Below, in pieces: positions 23,901-38,900 of a stretch of 64,000 bases of DNA. The notes below the pieces were generated by a model. The model did not search any database. It was given only the letters and a program-made list of their open reading frames with translations, and was not told the origin of the DNA. The stretch is taken from positions 14,734,325 through 14,798,324 of the forward strand of contig NC_133971.1 in the NCBI RefSeq assembly GCF_031877795.1. Direction: 5' to 3'. Every line of letters begins with the position of its first letter. The first letter of the stretch is position 1. Source of the DNA: Strix aluco. Its lineage: Eukaryota > Chordata > Aves > Strigiformes > Strigidae. The position numbers and the translations under genes are program-made.

Positions 23901-26900
23901 CACACTATGCCGAATCATTTCAGCTGTGCAGATACTCTAATTCTCAAATTTCTCAACTCTGAGGCTGCAGAGTCAAGGCAGTTGCCTTTCAGTGTATTTT
24001 TTTCCCTATGACTGGTAGTTGATTTTTTTCCACCAGAAGTCAAATGAGATGTATCCCCTCATGTGGCTTCACACTGCCACCCATGTAATTACAGCCCAGT
24101 TGGTGAGCTCTGGGCCACAGAACAACAAACTTCACCAGTAGGTAATTATTCTCTGCACAGAACAACACAAATGCTGGAGACTAAGTGTATACAGACCTGG
24201 GTGCACTTCCACCTCTAGCAATCCTGAGGAATGTCTGTCTAGCCACAGAACTTCTGTTTTATCCCCTTCTTCCCCCAGCAAAATTTTCCCAGTCTTTAAC
24301 TACCCTTTCACTTCTGTCCAAGTTCTATTTGCTTTTATCCTAAAACTTCAACCCTTGATATCCTGATCCTAAATAGCCTACATTAATTTACAGCCAGGGC
24401 TCAGGCCGCCTCTCCTATTTCAAACCTTCCCTCTTTATCCCAGTGTTCTAAACCATCTACTGCTAGTTCTGGTCCCATTGCACCTTGGTTCCTAATCCAC
24501 AGTCCCTTGTCCAACCAGTTCCCCTTTACCTGGTGCATTCTGATTTTCACACCTCTGTCTTATCTCTGTGTGTTAACTGTTTCCAGTTATGCAGTACCTC
24601 TCAGTCCTTTCCCTGCTTCTCTTTGCATTCTCCTAACATCTCAGTCCTTCTCTTGGTCTATTATCCTCTCCTTCCCCAGTCCAAGCTTCATCTCCTATAC
24701 ATGCTAACTGTTCTTCTCCATGTAGATGTCCCACAGCAGTTGGAAGGCATCAAGAGCACATGAAGCAAGTTCCCTGTATAGTGCTACTGCCCAGTTCAGC
24801 CTGCACTAAGAAGACTGAGACCTGCAACTCCAAAAGGTAGCCTGTGTTTACCCTCCAGTTCTGGAGGGCTTCATAGAGTCTCTGCAGAAACTGTACATTC
24901 ACAAGCCAGACAAAAACAGTAGGCACAAGGGGATCAACATACACATAACCTAGTCACTGCTAGGACTTGGATTGCCAGAGCACTTCAACAAAGAATATTC
25001 TTAGAGAGTAATCTGAATATGTGCCTGCTGTGTTTTTTCCGAAGTTCAATCTTGGCAAAACTGATGAGTATTTTTGCAAAGCAGGAAAACACACACTACT
25101 GTCAGAAAGGCCATTCCTTGACAAAGTCCTAATCCCTGTTCCAAAAGTAACAGGGCAATGAATGCTCTTGAAGGAAAGGTCAGGAGAACTATTTTTAAAC
25201 ACTACAGAACTTAAAGCTTCCTTCTCAAATGTTTTTGGTGGGACTGTTTCCAAAACTATTTATATTAGTTAAACTTAATTTACTACATAAATATATTGCA
25301 TGTGTGCATTATTAAAACACAAAGTAAAGTCTAATTGACAGATTTATGTAGTGTCTTAACAGTTAAAAATGACAATGCAGCTTTACATTTTACCTTCTAT
25401 ACAAATAAATTTGTTTCTCCATTCAATACCATCAGGTCTTGGAATAGCTTTGGCATCACGAACTGAAATCATTTGATGGCTCCAACTAGGGAAAAGGAAA
25501 ACAATTCGGAGAACTTTTAACTCTTGACTCTAAATTAGTAATATCAGTTTACATTAAGAAAATTGTCAAATTGCTATGTCATGGATAACAAAAGCCTGGA
25601 TAACAAAAGACTTTATGAGTAATTTAGTGCAACAGTCTGATCTTCATAATTCACCATGTAAGAGTAAGGAATGATGGGTAGGAAACAAGAAAAATTTTCC
25701 ACAAACAGAAGTTTATTTACAAAAACATCCGCAAAACATCACAGATATCCATGAGTAACATACACATGACAGAATAATTTTTTTCTTAAAACAATGTCAG
25801 CTTGGATACAGACACTTCTAAGTTCAAAAGAAATTATAGCTTCAAATCTATATTTCAGAATTTTTTGTGGGTAGAAAAGGAACATAAGGAGTCTAGGTGC
25901 AGATGAAGTTACATACTGCATTCCATTAAAAAAAATATTCAACAGTATAAAGATATATAAAGATAGCTTGCTTACAGGCCAGCATTCCTGATGCAAGAAA
26001 CCTATTATTAGAAAGCACTAACACTGTGTATGCTGAATTTTAGATCTCATACAGGTGCAACAACAGAGCAACAACTCAAGTACATATTTGAAGATACTCT
26101 ACCGCTTTCTGCACATTTTTACAACAACAAAGCCATAGGAAATGATCACATTGAAAAAGGAACAGCAGACAGTTTACAGGGCAATCTTTATGATGGGCCA
26201 AGCATCTTTATGATCTTTATGATGCTTGGTACAACAATATGCCAAGTGTATTGGAAGCCAAAGCAATCACTTGCAGTTTTATTTTCTTATATATCCAGTC
26301 AGTTTTCAGCTGCTCTTAACTAAACTAAACTAAACTAAACAGGGAACTACCCTATCAGCAAAACACCTGGATCACCAACAATGCATCACCATATGCACTG
26401 ATGAAATGGGGCCTAGATAGCTGGGTGGCATGCTGCTAGCTGTACTGGTGTTATGTACACCTGACGTGATCTCCTAACTGAATCAATCTTTTGACATAAT
26501 GCAGAGAGAGGAGCTTGGCTGGGTGCAACAACCACCTGCAGAAAATCTGTAAATATCAACTGTAAATCAAAATACAGTCAAATTCATCAGTTAAATTTGG
26601 AAGAACTCTGTGCTCTCTAGGCCACAGGTCAATTGTCATAACTCCATTAAGTTGGTGGGGATAAGACAGTTTACACCAGCTAAAAATCCATGCCTGTAAT
26701 TCCTCAAATTATCTTGGATACAACTCATGATTAAAACCACTTATGAAAGTCAGCTGTCTGAATAACTGTACTTCCATAGAACATGTACGTTATTCTTCTA
26801 TTTAAGAATATGAATAGGGCCTGTTTCAAAAAGGTGCAGGACACAGCATATGAAGCATAGTTTAGGATACCTCAGATTATTTATTCACCCACTGCTGTGT

Positions 26901-29900
26901 ATACTTAGATTTCTCTTGATATAGTCTTTAGAAAAATAGTACAGGTGATGATAATTTCTAGCATTCAATGCAGACTAAAGTTTTTGTTCTAACCCATCAC
27001 TCTCCCTCTCCTTAATTCCCATAATAGACTACTACTACAAGAATTACAGATATTGTGAAGCACCAAATACCTTCCTATCATGTCTTTTTAACAAACTACC
27101 ATCAACACAGGCTTAACAAGAAATTCAGATGAATTGTTCAAAAAAAACCCCCAAACACGAAAAAAGACAAAAGAGAAAAAGCATCTGACTAGAGCATCAA
27201 AGAAGTTTAAACTGCAGCTCCAGAATACTGGTCATGAGCAGAAGCTGACAGTTTAATTCTTCTGCTTTTTCTAAAAGCTTACTTAAAAATCAGAGGTCTA
27301 AACTGGGGGAGAAGGGGCAAGTCAGGCAATAAAGTATTTGATCTGTGTTTGGTTAAACCAGGCTGCATTGTTTCACTTCAAACATATAATTCTTCTCTTG
27401 ACTTCTTTTTCTCTAGGTTATACTTGACTTGATTCCTCAACAAAAAATAAATGCATTTATAATACACTGATTTAGCAAAAAAGCAACAAAAAAGTGACAT
27501 TTCTAGCTATTTAAACAGCTTTTTATTTAAACTTGATAATGACTACTTTATCTAATAGTCTCATTAAACCTTCACTAACCCTGCCTTGGCACCAAAATCC
27601 TGAAATAGAAATGAATTACCAATAGCAAATGATTCATGTATCAATTTTAACCATTTTGGCTTGCACACAATAACATCATTATTGCCAACACAAAGCAAAT
27701 ACCCTCTGCATACACACTTTCAACCCATAAGTTAACAATAACCATTTAAACAGTTATTTCAGTTATCTGTTACTTCTGGTGTCACTGCCCGCATTAGGTA
27801 TGTGCTCCTCATGGAGAAGATAAGAATTTGAAAGAAAAAGACCAGGCCTAAGTGTGTATAAATACACTACAAATAGATTAAAAAGCGTATGTTTTCCAGA
27901 TTGTTCTTGTAAGCCAAAGCCACTTGCATAAACACACTAAGATGGGTACAAATTGCAAGCATATTTAATTCAACATACTATTAAAAAATGATCCCTTTAT
28001 TACCTGACCAGTTCTACCCTGAAGAGAGCTGTGAGCAACTGTGTTTTATTTTTTGTCACAATAATGTAACCAATCTTTTATCATGTCCACCAACTGCTAC
28101 ATAACTTGAAACACTAAATTTAAAAGAAGTACAGTCACGAAGGACAATCTCTAGGTTCCCTAGCAGTAACTTCAGAGAAGCAAGGCCTTGATTCAAGGTC
28201 TTGCTTTGTAAACAGCCAGCCAAGTGAAAACCTGCTGCCTTCACTCACAGCTGCAGAAATGAAATCAGACACTCTAATCTGAGGGCCTGGTAAACATGGA
28301 CCAGTTTCCAAATACTTTCTTTTAAGAACACCTCCATACATTTTTTACCTGGTCATACTTACTGCGTGATCAGCTGACCTTTGATAGTTTGAAATACTTG
28401 AAAGTTAAAATGGAGTTTCAGCATACTTTTAGCCAGCTGTATCATGAGAAACATTATGCAGACCTGAACTCTTATGGCAAGCTAATTATATAACCTTGTC
28501 AACAAATCAAGCTTTGCCATATGTAGTGTATAAGTTCAATATATGCAGCAGTTTCCAAATCACATTTCTGGTAACTTATGAAGCGGGATAAAAATTACTT
28601 CTTATGGACACACCAAAAACCCTAGAGCAGGACTGTGGAATGGGCACTGTATAAATACATGGTAATCAGCAGTTTTCTGAAACAGCTTTTTCTAAATAAA
28701 CAAAGCAGATTAAAAGCATAAGGGGGAAAAAACACAGCACAAGTAGATGAACTTATTAATGGCTGCACAGCATGCAAGGCTCCTGTTTCTTCCTCTGTGC
28801 CCTACTCTTTGGGCCCCTCATGCCCTTAAATTACAAGTGAAGTAAAACAGATTTTAACTGAAATACCGACTGGCCTTTGCTAGACTGAGAGGGAAGTTTA
28901 AAACAATATATCTCCATCTTCCCTTCATCTTCCTGACCAATATGTGTAAAACAGTTGATCAGTTAAGCATTCCAGGCAGGTGGCATCAATGACTCATTCT
29001 GTCCAAAATTATCATCTTCACACATGATCTGATCATTCTTGACTGCATGCTGTTCTTTCAGTAAAACAGATCCCGTGTATCAAACCTGGTAGTATTGTGT
29101 CCTACTCCACAGACAGGGATCTACAAAAGTCACTTTTATGAAAGCTGAAGTAGTGTTCTCTTTAGTAATCTTTTCATCAAACATGTTACAGTTCAATAGT
29201 GAAAGCTCTCTGGTCATTTAAATGTTACCTAACTTATAGTCACAGTATCTGAAATACAATCTTAAAATTTCTGGGCATAAAAACACTAGTAAATATTTTA
29301 CAGGGAAAGCAAACACTGAAAAAAATACCAATTACAGCAATGAAAATATTCAACACATTCAGTTCTTCCATGAAAGGCAGACATAACAGAGCCCTGTGTT
29401 GTAGGTATTTAACTCTTACCCTCATTTCCACCTATAACATTGTTTCCATCAGCAACCTCAAGGCAAAGATAACAGATACTGCAGATAGTGTGACACTGTA
29501 CTTGTTCTCACTGGCTGGCTATCACACACACAAAATGTTTAAACACCATGTTCTGCCCGCCTTTTCTCCCACATGGGCATTAATTTGGGTTTCTCTTCTC
29601 CAGCCAGTTACCAGGTTTTATGAAACTATAGGGAATTTTAGTATCTTTGAGACACACACCCTGCTCATTTCAAACAGGATTTACAGTTGTCAGGGATACA
29701 TAGATGGTTAAGTAAACAATACACCTGACTAAGTTTTATTTCTGTAGCAGAAAGAGTTAAAAACAATGTAGGCTGCTGCGTTAGGCATGTCATTTCCTAA
29801 TATGCCTTCTCAGCTATGTAACATTTTCAACATAGGAATCTAACTGCTGTTTTTTACAGTTGTTTTTTTTTTAAACAGAATATTGCCAGTCAAATGTTTA

Positions 29901-32900
29901 AATACTTAACAGGTACTTAACACAGAAAAAAATCAAGCCAGATATTCTTTGTTTGTTTGGTTGATTTTAAAAAAAAAAAATAATCTTTTCTTCCCTTGAC
30001 CTCAGCAACTATCCTATCTTCACTGTTCACTTTCAAGCTTTGCTTTAACCAGAAGCTCCCCTGTGCCTCTGTGATTAAGTCTGTGTAACATTTTTTCCTC
30101 ATTTGTTATCATCACAAAAAATAATATTCAGAGATTATCATCAGTTTGAGTATTGATATCGCAGCATTTTTAGTCTTCATACTTCTTAGTATATCCTGCA
30201 TGTCTAAGAGCACGCAAAAAAGTGTCTTCCTGGAACAGCTACTGACTTACGCAGAAATCTGCTCTTGACTATGTTGACAAGCACCCAAAACAGAAAAGTC
30301 AAATTAGGTATTTTTCCTGCACTTGGACAAGATCATCTCTGCTAGTTTGCACAGGCAAACCAGAAACTTCTTTATTAGTGGAAAAGATATTTACTTTCAC
30401 ATATGAGAAGATTAACAGTTTCTTACACAGACAAGTAGCAAAGGATGCATCTAGTGTTCCACATAAATTCGGAATTTGAGGATATCCTCTAGCAGCTTTT
30501 TCTAATTTACTTGTTTAGCAAACAGCACCTTGTCAGCTGAAGAGACAGGTACTCAGGAGAAACTTCTACGACAAAAGACCAGTCCCCTATCTGCACAGAT
30601 CGTTGAAGGAAAATCCCTTATGTGAAAATCTCTCAGAATCAGGCTTAAGCATGTACAAAGTGCAATTAGTTCATGAATTGCACAGGCCATATGGACTTAG
30701 CTTACCTATTCTACACGTGGTGCAAACCCCCATGATGTTTTCTTTTACGGATTTCATGATTGTTCACTTCTTACACTGAAGTGTATATGAACACTTCAAA
30801 AATTATATAATGAGTTACACATTTTTGTGGTGGTTTAAACCTGGCTAGCAGCTAAACATCATGCAGCTGCTCATTCACCCTCCCCTGTCTGAGGGGTGGG
30901 GGAGAGAATTGGAGGGGTAAAGGTAACGCGTTGAGATAAAACCAGTTTAATAATTCAAATAAAACTAAAATAATTACAATAATAGTAGAATATACAAATG
31001 AGTGATGCACTGTGCAATCGCTTACCACTTGCCTACCAATGCCCAGCTCTTTCCTAACTAGCAATCCCAGAGAAGAGAAAAAATCCTGCAACTGCAATCC
31101 TGGAAGAGGAGAGTGAGCTTCCCTGCCAACTCTCATCTATATACTGAGCAGGATGTTGTATGATATGGAGCATTCCATTGCCCATTTTGGGTGTGATACT
31201 CTGGCTCTGCTCCCTCCCAGTTTCTTGTGCACCTGGGCACTAGCAGGGCACTGGGAGTTGAAAAGTCCTTGATCTCTTAGCAACAACTAAAAACATTAGT
31301 GTATTATCAACATTCTTCTCCTACCAAATCCCTGCTGAATCCAAAACACAGCACTATTCTAGCTACAAAGAAAAAGAAGCTCTATCCCAGCTGAAACCAG
31401 GACAATTTTGTTCTTTCCAGGAAATGGATATGATGCACATACACAGGACAGCAACATGTATGAACCAACTGCCTCAGAAACAAATTCTTTAGATCTTTAA
31501 GCTGAGTGAAATACAACCATTTGATATTTATACGGACACTCAATTTTTTAAAGAAATTCAGGTGACAATTTGGCAAAATGTTGGCAATCTACAGCTTTCT
31601 CAGATGCCCTCACAACTTTAACTTCTCGTCTTCTTCCACAAGAAAGTACAGATGCCAAATTTAAACTCACATTCTAGCAAACCAACAAGGTTAGTGAAGC
31701 GACTATATATGGGAGAATTCTTCCCTAGGTGTGGCCTATATTGATATAGTCAAAGTAAGGTGCTACCTGGTCAGTTACCTCCACTGACTCAGGGTGACAG
31801 AAGACAAGCGGACCTGTTAAGGTCCAAGTAATTCTTATCACAATCAATACCTTAAACTACAACTAAGAATTATAGATCTTTCTCACGCATAGATAGGCAG
31901 TTTAGAATAGTAATATAACAAACCCCAGCTATTTTTAAATGACTTTTAAAGGACAAAGCTCTCTAACATCTGGCAGCTGTTTTACACAATAGGATGCCTG
32001 GCTAAGCAAAAGATGTCAGATACTCTTTATGAGCATTCCTGCTGTCCTTTAGTCTTTTCACCCATTTCCTCTCTATCAGTTAACACTCCTGCATTACTGC
32101 ATTCTTTCTCTTCAAGGGTTATAACATGTTGATATATTGAACAGAAGGAATCAAAGTTCTGCATATTCTAAAACAGTAAGATGTGAGTTTATTACTTACT
32201 CAAATTCTGTGGCATAATATTTGAAGAAGCCTATTAGCAAATCTCCAAGGCTTGATCCATTTTTTGAGAGGTAAGGAGGAATGGTACATGAAGCTTGATG
32301 AACAAGATGCAACTGCATAGTAGGATCAAAATGTTCCTGTCAAAATAAAATCAGAGAGTATATATATACACACACACAGAGCCTTAACCTAGGTGCGTAT
32401 ATCTTTCCACAATAAAAAAGCTGCCTACTATTTGCTTATTAGAACTTCAAGGACAACTTACAAGCAAAGGACTATTTCTCTTGTGCTCCTCTGTTGGATA
32501 CTAGTTACTCCTCCTGAACTCAGGTAGAATCATCTTGCACAGGAGTCTGAGACCATCCCTTGCCTTCTGTTTGCTATAGAATTTCAACATGGGAGAATCT
32601 TTGAACTGGACTTGCATTTATATGCTAGTAAAACCACATGAGCAGAAGCTGAGTAAGGTAGCCTGAACTGAGCTGGCTGCAGTTGAACTGAGATAGGGCA
32701 GGTCAAGCTAATGCATTCATCGTCAGGTTCCCATAACTGTGGTGCAGAAACAAACCAAAAGGAAGGCCTGATTTATTTTTCCTGCAGCACAGAGTTAAAA
32801 CTGCATATGAAACCCACTGGCTCTAATATGAACCTGCATCCTCCCACATAATGAGTTCAAAGACTGCAGCAGCATTGCCTCTAACCTCTCTGACAGAATT

Positions 32901-35900
32901 AAAAAAAAATTTATATGAAAAACCTGAACACATAGAATGCAGCGTTTAAGTTGAAGTATGCTTTTTGGGGTGGGGTGTGTGGGATGTGGGGTATAGAAAA
33001 AGTCAGGTTTTACCATAAACAAAAGTCACTACTGCCAGCTTAAAAAGGAATCTACACAAGATTAAATTAACATCGTTTTAGATCTGCTATAGTGTGTGTC
33101 CACTGCATTCTTTAGGTTCTTTTCAGAGACTGGGGTACATGGAGAACGTTATCTTCTCTTCCCAGAGAAAGAGTTTTTAAAACCTTGTAATACCAGGATA
33201 CTATATTTTACAGCAGTGTTGTGTATTTTAAGGAAAACGAACCCAAGATACACAAGAGCAAGCTTTACATTCACATGAAGAAATACATCTATGTAAATTT
33301 AGGGACCTATTCAGACATTACTGTATCTCCCCTCCCACTCCTTTGTTATTTTAAACACTAGTATCAGGCATGACTCAAACTTTATAGTACTAGAATATTA
33401 CTGAAAGCACCATACAGTGTAATACTGCTTCCATGTTCACAGCTGGCAGTGCTTCCTCTGAGAAAAATATGGTTAGCAATCAAACCAGTCGGACCGGAAA
33501 GTTTGGGACTCCCATTCTCTTTCGGCAATTCTAGCAAAACTTCCTGGAACCCTGACCAACACCTTCTGGGAAAAAAAGACCATTCTTCCAACTATGAAAA
33601 GTTTCAAGTCTCATTCTCACATGATGTAACTTTGCATATAAAATATTAGTAGAGCTCAGAATTTAACAGTTTACGATCCAACAGAACACACCAGAAGCAT
33701 GGAAACACACAGGCATAAAAAGCAGATATGGAGCATATAAAGGGGAACAAGTTGTTCCTATGTTATACAGTATAGACAGTTTCAAGCCTAAAGTTAATCA
33801 GACAGGTACTAGAGTTTAAGTCACTCCTTGACCATTCCAAAGTTGTGGAAGAGTCACAACAAACTAATTTAGTATTAGCAGTATAACAGCTCATAAGGAA
33901 ATGGACACAGGAGGAAAAAAGGAATGAGAACAAGGGCTGCTGACCTCCAAACAATACAAAACAGAAATGCAATGAAATTACAACAACAGATGTCTGCTAA
34001 AACTAATAAGTAAATGCTTGGAGGCAGCAGATAGTTTTGGAAAGGAGAACAAGATTTTTTTTTTATGCTTTGAGTGTTCAAATGCCTGACAACTTCTCAA
34101 CTGCAAAAAAAAATCTGCCATCACAGTGAGGTTGGCATCCTGTGCAGTTAAAGAGTTAGACTTTATTTACTATTCTGAAAAATAATATCCCAATCTATTT
34201 TTGTTAGCACTATTACAAGCTTAGTGAGATGTTGCTTTTTCTTATCAATCTTGACCTTAAGTACTTTATTTACATTTTATATATTGATCACAATTAATTT
34301 AGTTAGTGTTTGTACATAATTTGAATAAGAAAAAATAAACCAACCGTTATCCTAATAGCAAAAGACAATATATCAAATATAGTTGTAATAAAACTTATGG
34401 CAAAAAAGGAGAATACATGTGTGCTTGTGTATGCGTGCATACATCCAGAAAAAACAAAAGAGCAAAAGGGTTCATATACAACTTTATCCAAAGATATTTT
34501 TTCAGTAAGATTTGTTAGCAGTTAATGAAATATTAAGTTACAAAACCTTGCAGAGTTTTAAAATCACAAATCTGATTATGATATAATCCAGATTAAGGCA
34601 TTTTTCAGGATATTTAGTTTGTCTGTTTCCTCACTGTGTTTGCAACTGATCAAAAGTAGCTTAAGCAACAGTGATAAAACCGAAAGACTCCTCATTTGAG
34701 GAGCAGGAAACATACCACATTCTAAAGATTCCCATCCATGGCAGAAGAGATAGAGTTCCTAACCTGCATTAGAAGGCAATTTTCTAAATCTTCATCTAGT
34801 AATTAAGATCAAAACTCTTCAATTCTGCAATCTAAAATTACGATTTTTTTCCCCCAAAAGCAAGTTCAATTTCATGAAACTTGCAGGTCTAAGTTTTATC
34901 ATGTATATTAAATACACCTGCCCCGCAAAGGCCAGGCAATTTAAAGTTTTCCTTACTCAGAAAGGCATTTGCCTTCAAAAAATGAATGCGTATTATTCAA
35001 GTGCTGTAGTAAAAAAGCAGTCTATAGCACCTAATAATTAAAAACCCCAACCACCTAGCTTGACACACACATATAAATAATTTGTGTCTCCACTTGCTTT
35101 AGTGGTTATACCACTACAAAAATTACTCTTAAAAAGACAACTAAGTATTACAAAATAGAAAGCATGACAAACTACTTTTCTGGAAGAAAAGATGATTTTT
35201 TTTTTTACACTAATAAAGCAAACTTAATCACTGCAAACTGCTGATCACCACATGTAGAAGGAAAAAGAAAGTGTTAAATCTTTCTGAAACACATAAAATT
35301 TGTTATGGAAGAAATTGCTATTACCAGATTAGAAAGTTTTACACGTAAAACCAAATTGATTATTACTTAAAATTGGGTATGGGAAAGATTTAATGAAAAC
35401 TTCTGTCAAGATATACCAATATTCAATATATCAATAACCAACAATGTAATTTCCTTAAGGTCAGTTCTTAACAGAGCAATCACTCAGTGTCCAGTGAACA
35501 AGACGTCAGACCAGTCATAGCATACCTAGGCTCATTCTTCTGCTTTGCCACACACAGTCCATGAAAATGTTCCACCCTCAATCTGCCTCCATTCACCTAC
35601 TGTAAAACAAGGATAACAGTGCCCTTCTTCCTGCCAGAGGGACTCAAGGAATAACTCGATAAACAGAACACGGTACAGCTTATAGATTCTGCACATAAGG
35701 GAGGTTGGTAATAAAACAGAATTACAAAGCATCCTTCGAACTAGCTTAGTTACAAGTAGGCTTTCCCTGTAAGCTTTCCCTTCTTAACGTGCTCTAGAAG
35801 GCAAAAAATGCAGCTTCTTTTAAAACTAGTCCCTAATTGCTTGCTGTGTCTTTGCCTTATGCCATCTTAAGAAATGGAAAAGAAATTCAGGATCTGATTG

Positions 35901-38900
35901 AGCAATAAATATAAATGAGCCATTCATTCTTTCAAAATACCCCAGAAAAGGGGACCCCAAAGTATTTTTTCGCTTTTTACTAGATCTCTAATCTTTACTT
36001 TGGTTGACTGATTTCTCAAGGAAACACTAGCATTCAGCAACATGCTTCATGTTCAAGCTACATAATGCCTACCCATATTCTCATTCCACATTACACACTG
36101 GAAAGGAACACAAGCATACATCAGAAAACCCTTTATATTTTAACATCATGATGCATAACGAGTTTAACTCTGACTGTACAAGATCCTTCCTTCAAAGAAG
36201 TTTACAGTGGTAACATCAGCATAGTATCTTGCCACTTTTGATAGGTATCTATATTCACACACATAAAATACCCTTTTGCAGTCTTACAATTGAACATTTA
36301 ACTAATGTTTATACTTCTAAAAAGTGCAACTCAAGAAGTGAAGCAAATTGTGTCTGTCCAAGGACTGACTCCTGTGCATGAAGAAGCTACAGTAAGTACC
36401 ATCCCATCTTCTGCACCACCCTTTGCAAGATATGACTGCTTGTGAAGCTGAGGCAGCAGAAACAAAAATGTGCTCATGCCAGAGTCCATGAAGTCCGCAA
36501 TCCAGAAAACTATGTGGAGACCTGCATCCATCTGGATTTAAGCTAATATGCCAGGCTGCTTTGGAACACTGGAGACGCAGGCACACATTCCCTTCTGAAT
36601 CCCAGTTGCAGCAATCTTCACCTCTGGCAAACGGGCAAAACCCAACATCTCATAAGGATCTAGTACTCCCTCTAAACTAGCATTTGCAAAACACATCAGC
36701 TTGGTGCCAGCTGGAGACTCCGCATGGCAACAGAATGCACAGGTCGGCAGATCTGGTAGATTTCCAGGACTTCTCACCCTTCACATCCGCAGAAGAGATA
36801 TACTGAGTCACAGAATCTGCCTTTTCTTTCTCGCTCAACATATGCATGTCTCCTTTACATGGCATGTACAACTTGAAACAAGCAGTTTCCATCAAAGCAC
36901 AAAAGCATTTTTGGGCTGCAGAAAGAGCTGTGGATTTGATTTTGAAAAATTGTAGGTAGGGTGGTTTGTTTCAGAAAGGGAGAAGCAGTATTTATGTGTA
37001 GTATTAGGATGGAGACACAGCTCTGACCAGCTACATCTACAAGAAAAACATACTGTTTCTTTCGATACTGGCATCTGCCCATGCTTTGTAATTATTACTG
37101 CAAGCTACAAGACCAGAATTGTTTTGGTGTATTTCTCATGTCTGTTTTAAATTTCTTTGCAATATCAGTATTCAGAAATTGTAAGTTTCACAATTTTTAA
37201 ATACTTATTTACATTCCTAATGGAGACAGTAGACCAAAAATGTATTTGCAAATTTATAGTGTATTTTTTTAAAATCTTAACCCATAGTTTTGATTTGGTT
37301 TTACAGTAAGCATGTATAAAGTATTATTTTTGTTTTATTAGCACTCTGAGAATATTTAGTCCATCCTCCAAAGGCAAGCTAACAACAACAAAGAAAAAAT
37401 CTACACTGAACCAGGGTAAAAAATGATATTCCTACAGCAGTGTTCTAGAAACACAGGAACCTGCAGGTGATTTACCACTTTCATACAACAAAAGATAACT
37501 TTGCATTTAGTACAAATCCATTAGGTTTTTCAGCTTATTGTATTGTATACTTTCACTTCAATCATTTAAGCCATTAATATGTGTATAATGCTCTGAAGGC
37601 CTTTACACAGTTTGAACACTACAAATATAAATGTTTGCATCATTATTCAAAGGAGTCAAAGGTTACCAATTCTTAGTTGTTTTCTTTAAATTACATGCTA
37701 CACAAAACTTAAAATACCACAGCATGTGAGCTTTAAACAAACATAACTAGCAAATTTAACAATTCAAAAAACACATCAGATAAAGCTACGTGTACAATAA
37801 ATGAAGAACAGCTTTGATGCTTTTGAGCACTAACTTGAATAGAAGGACATTTGAAGAAATTTGAAGGAATTTGAAGAAATTACAAGGTATACTGTACAGT
37901 AAAAAAAATAATCAGAGGAAAAAATACAGACCATAAAATTTAGCACAGGTATGCCTAAGCATGTTTACAAAACAGAAATAAAACTGCAGTGTACTATAGC
38001 TCAAAGGTTTCTTCTGCATCTTGATTATCCTAATTAGCCAAAATGGCTGAAACCAGAGTATTTTCTCCCTGATATACAGTGTCATCAAATATTCCCCTTT
38101 CAGCATTATGGGAAATATATGCAAAAGAATGAATGGCTTTCTGATACCACCTCAGCACAACTAGCAGCAGCAGTTAAAGAAAAAAAAACATAGACAGGGA
38201 CACCAAACTATGGCAACTACGAATAATGAAAAATTTAAAAGGTGACACATGAGAGGAAAGGTAAGAAAGAAGGAATTGAGGAATTTCTGTAAACAAGTTA
38301 TACCGTAGAACTATTCAGCAACAGCTCTCTTCTCCCCAGACAAATATTTAGGAGGGTAGCTCTTACTTCTAAGTAATCTTCCCTAGATTAAGTATCACTA
38401 ATTACAGTCCTAATGCTGCAGAGGATCAAAGCATACCAATTCACAGAGTTCTCTGGAAATCAGCAAAGTATGATCTGGACATAACAGCAAAGTCCCCAAA
38501 GAAATTTTCTTGTTGGACTGAAGCCCAATTTTATGAGGTCTCAGAAGTCTCCTTAATAAACATGTATCATTCACTCTCTGCACCCAGAAGTATCAGGCAA
38601 CTCAACAGCTGTGGGAAGGTATGGAATTCTGAAACAGTACAGTTGGATAGAAAAACCACTACTTAACATATTAAGAGATAAGAATCAGAAAGTCACAGAT
38701 GACACAGGGATATTTTCAGGCTGGCATAAATAGAATTAGGTCAGCAGTTCTCATTAGCACTCTTTTCCAACTGTGTGTGAAATTTCATATATAACAGACT
38801 ATTTCCACTAAAATGATCAAAAGCAGCAAATAACATTTTTCATGGTTATGTTTAGTGTATCAATGACAAGTATTACAGACTGTGTTTAACTTAATCCATT

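Larger units (their letters stand above)
25486..32199 (-). other. TENT2: TENT2 intron 11
   Basis: Contains a solo LTR (30826-31404), a short TAAAC microsatellite (26317-26340) and a small hairpin (26195-26225). The rest shows no recognisable element. Confidence 0.88.

Noticed and set aside
30852..31136. 94-codon minus-strand frame, and the related plus-strand frame at 62052-62339
   Set aside because: Both lie within solo LTRs of one family; LTRs are non-coding and the frames are not conserved as protein.
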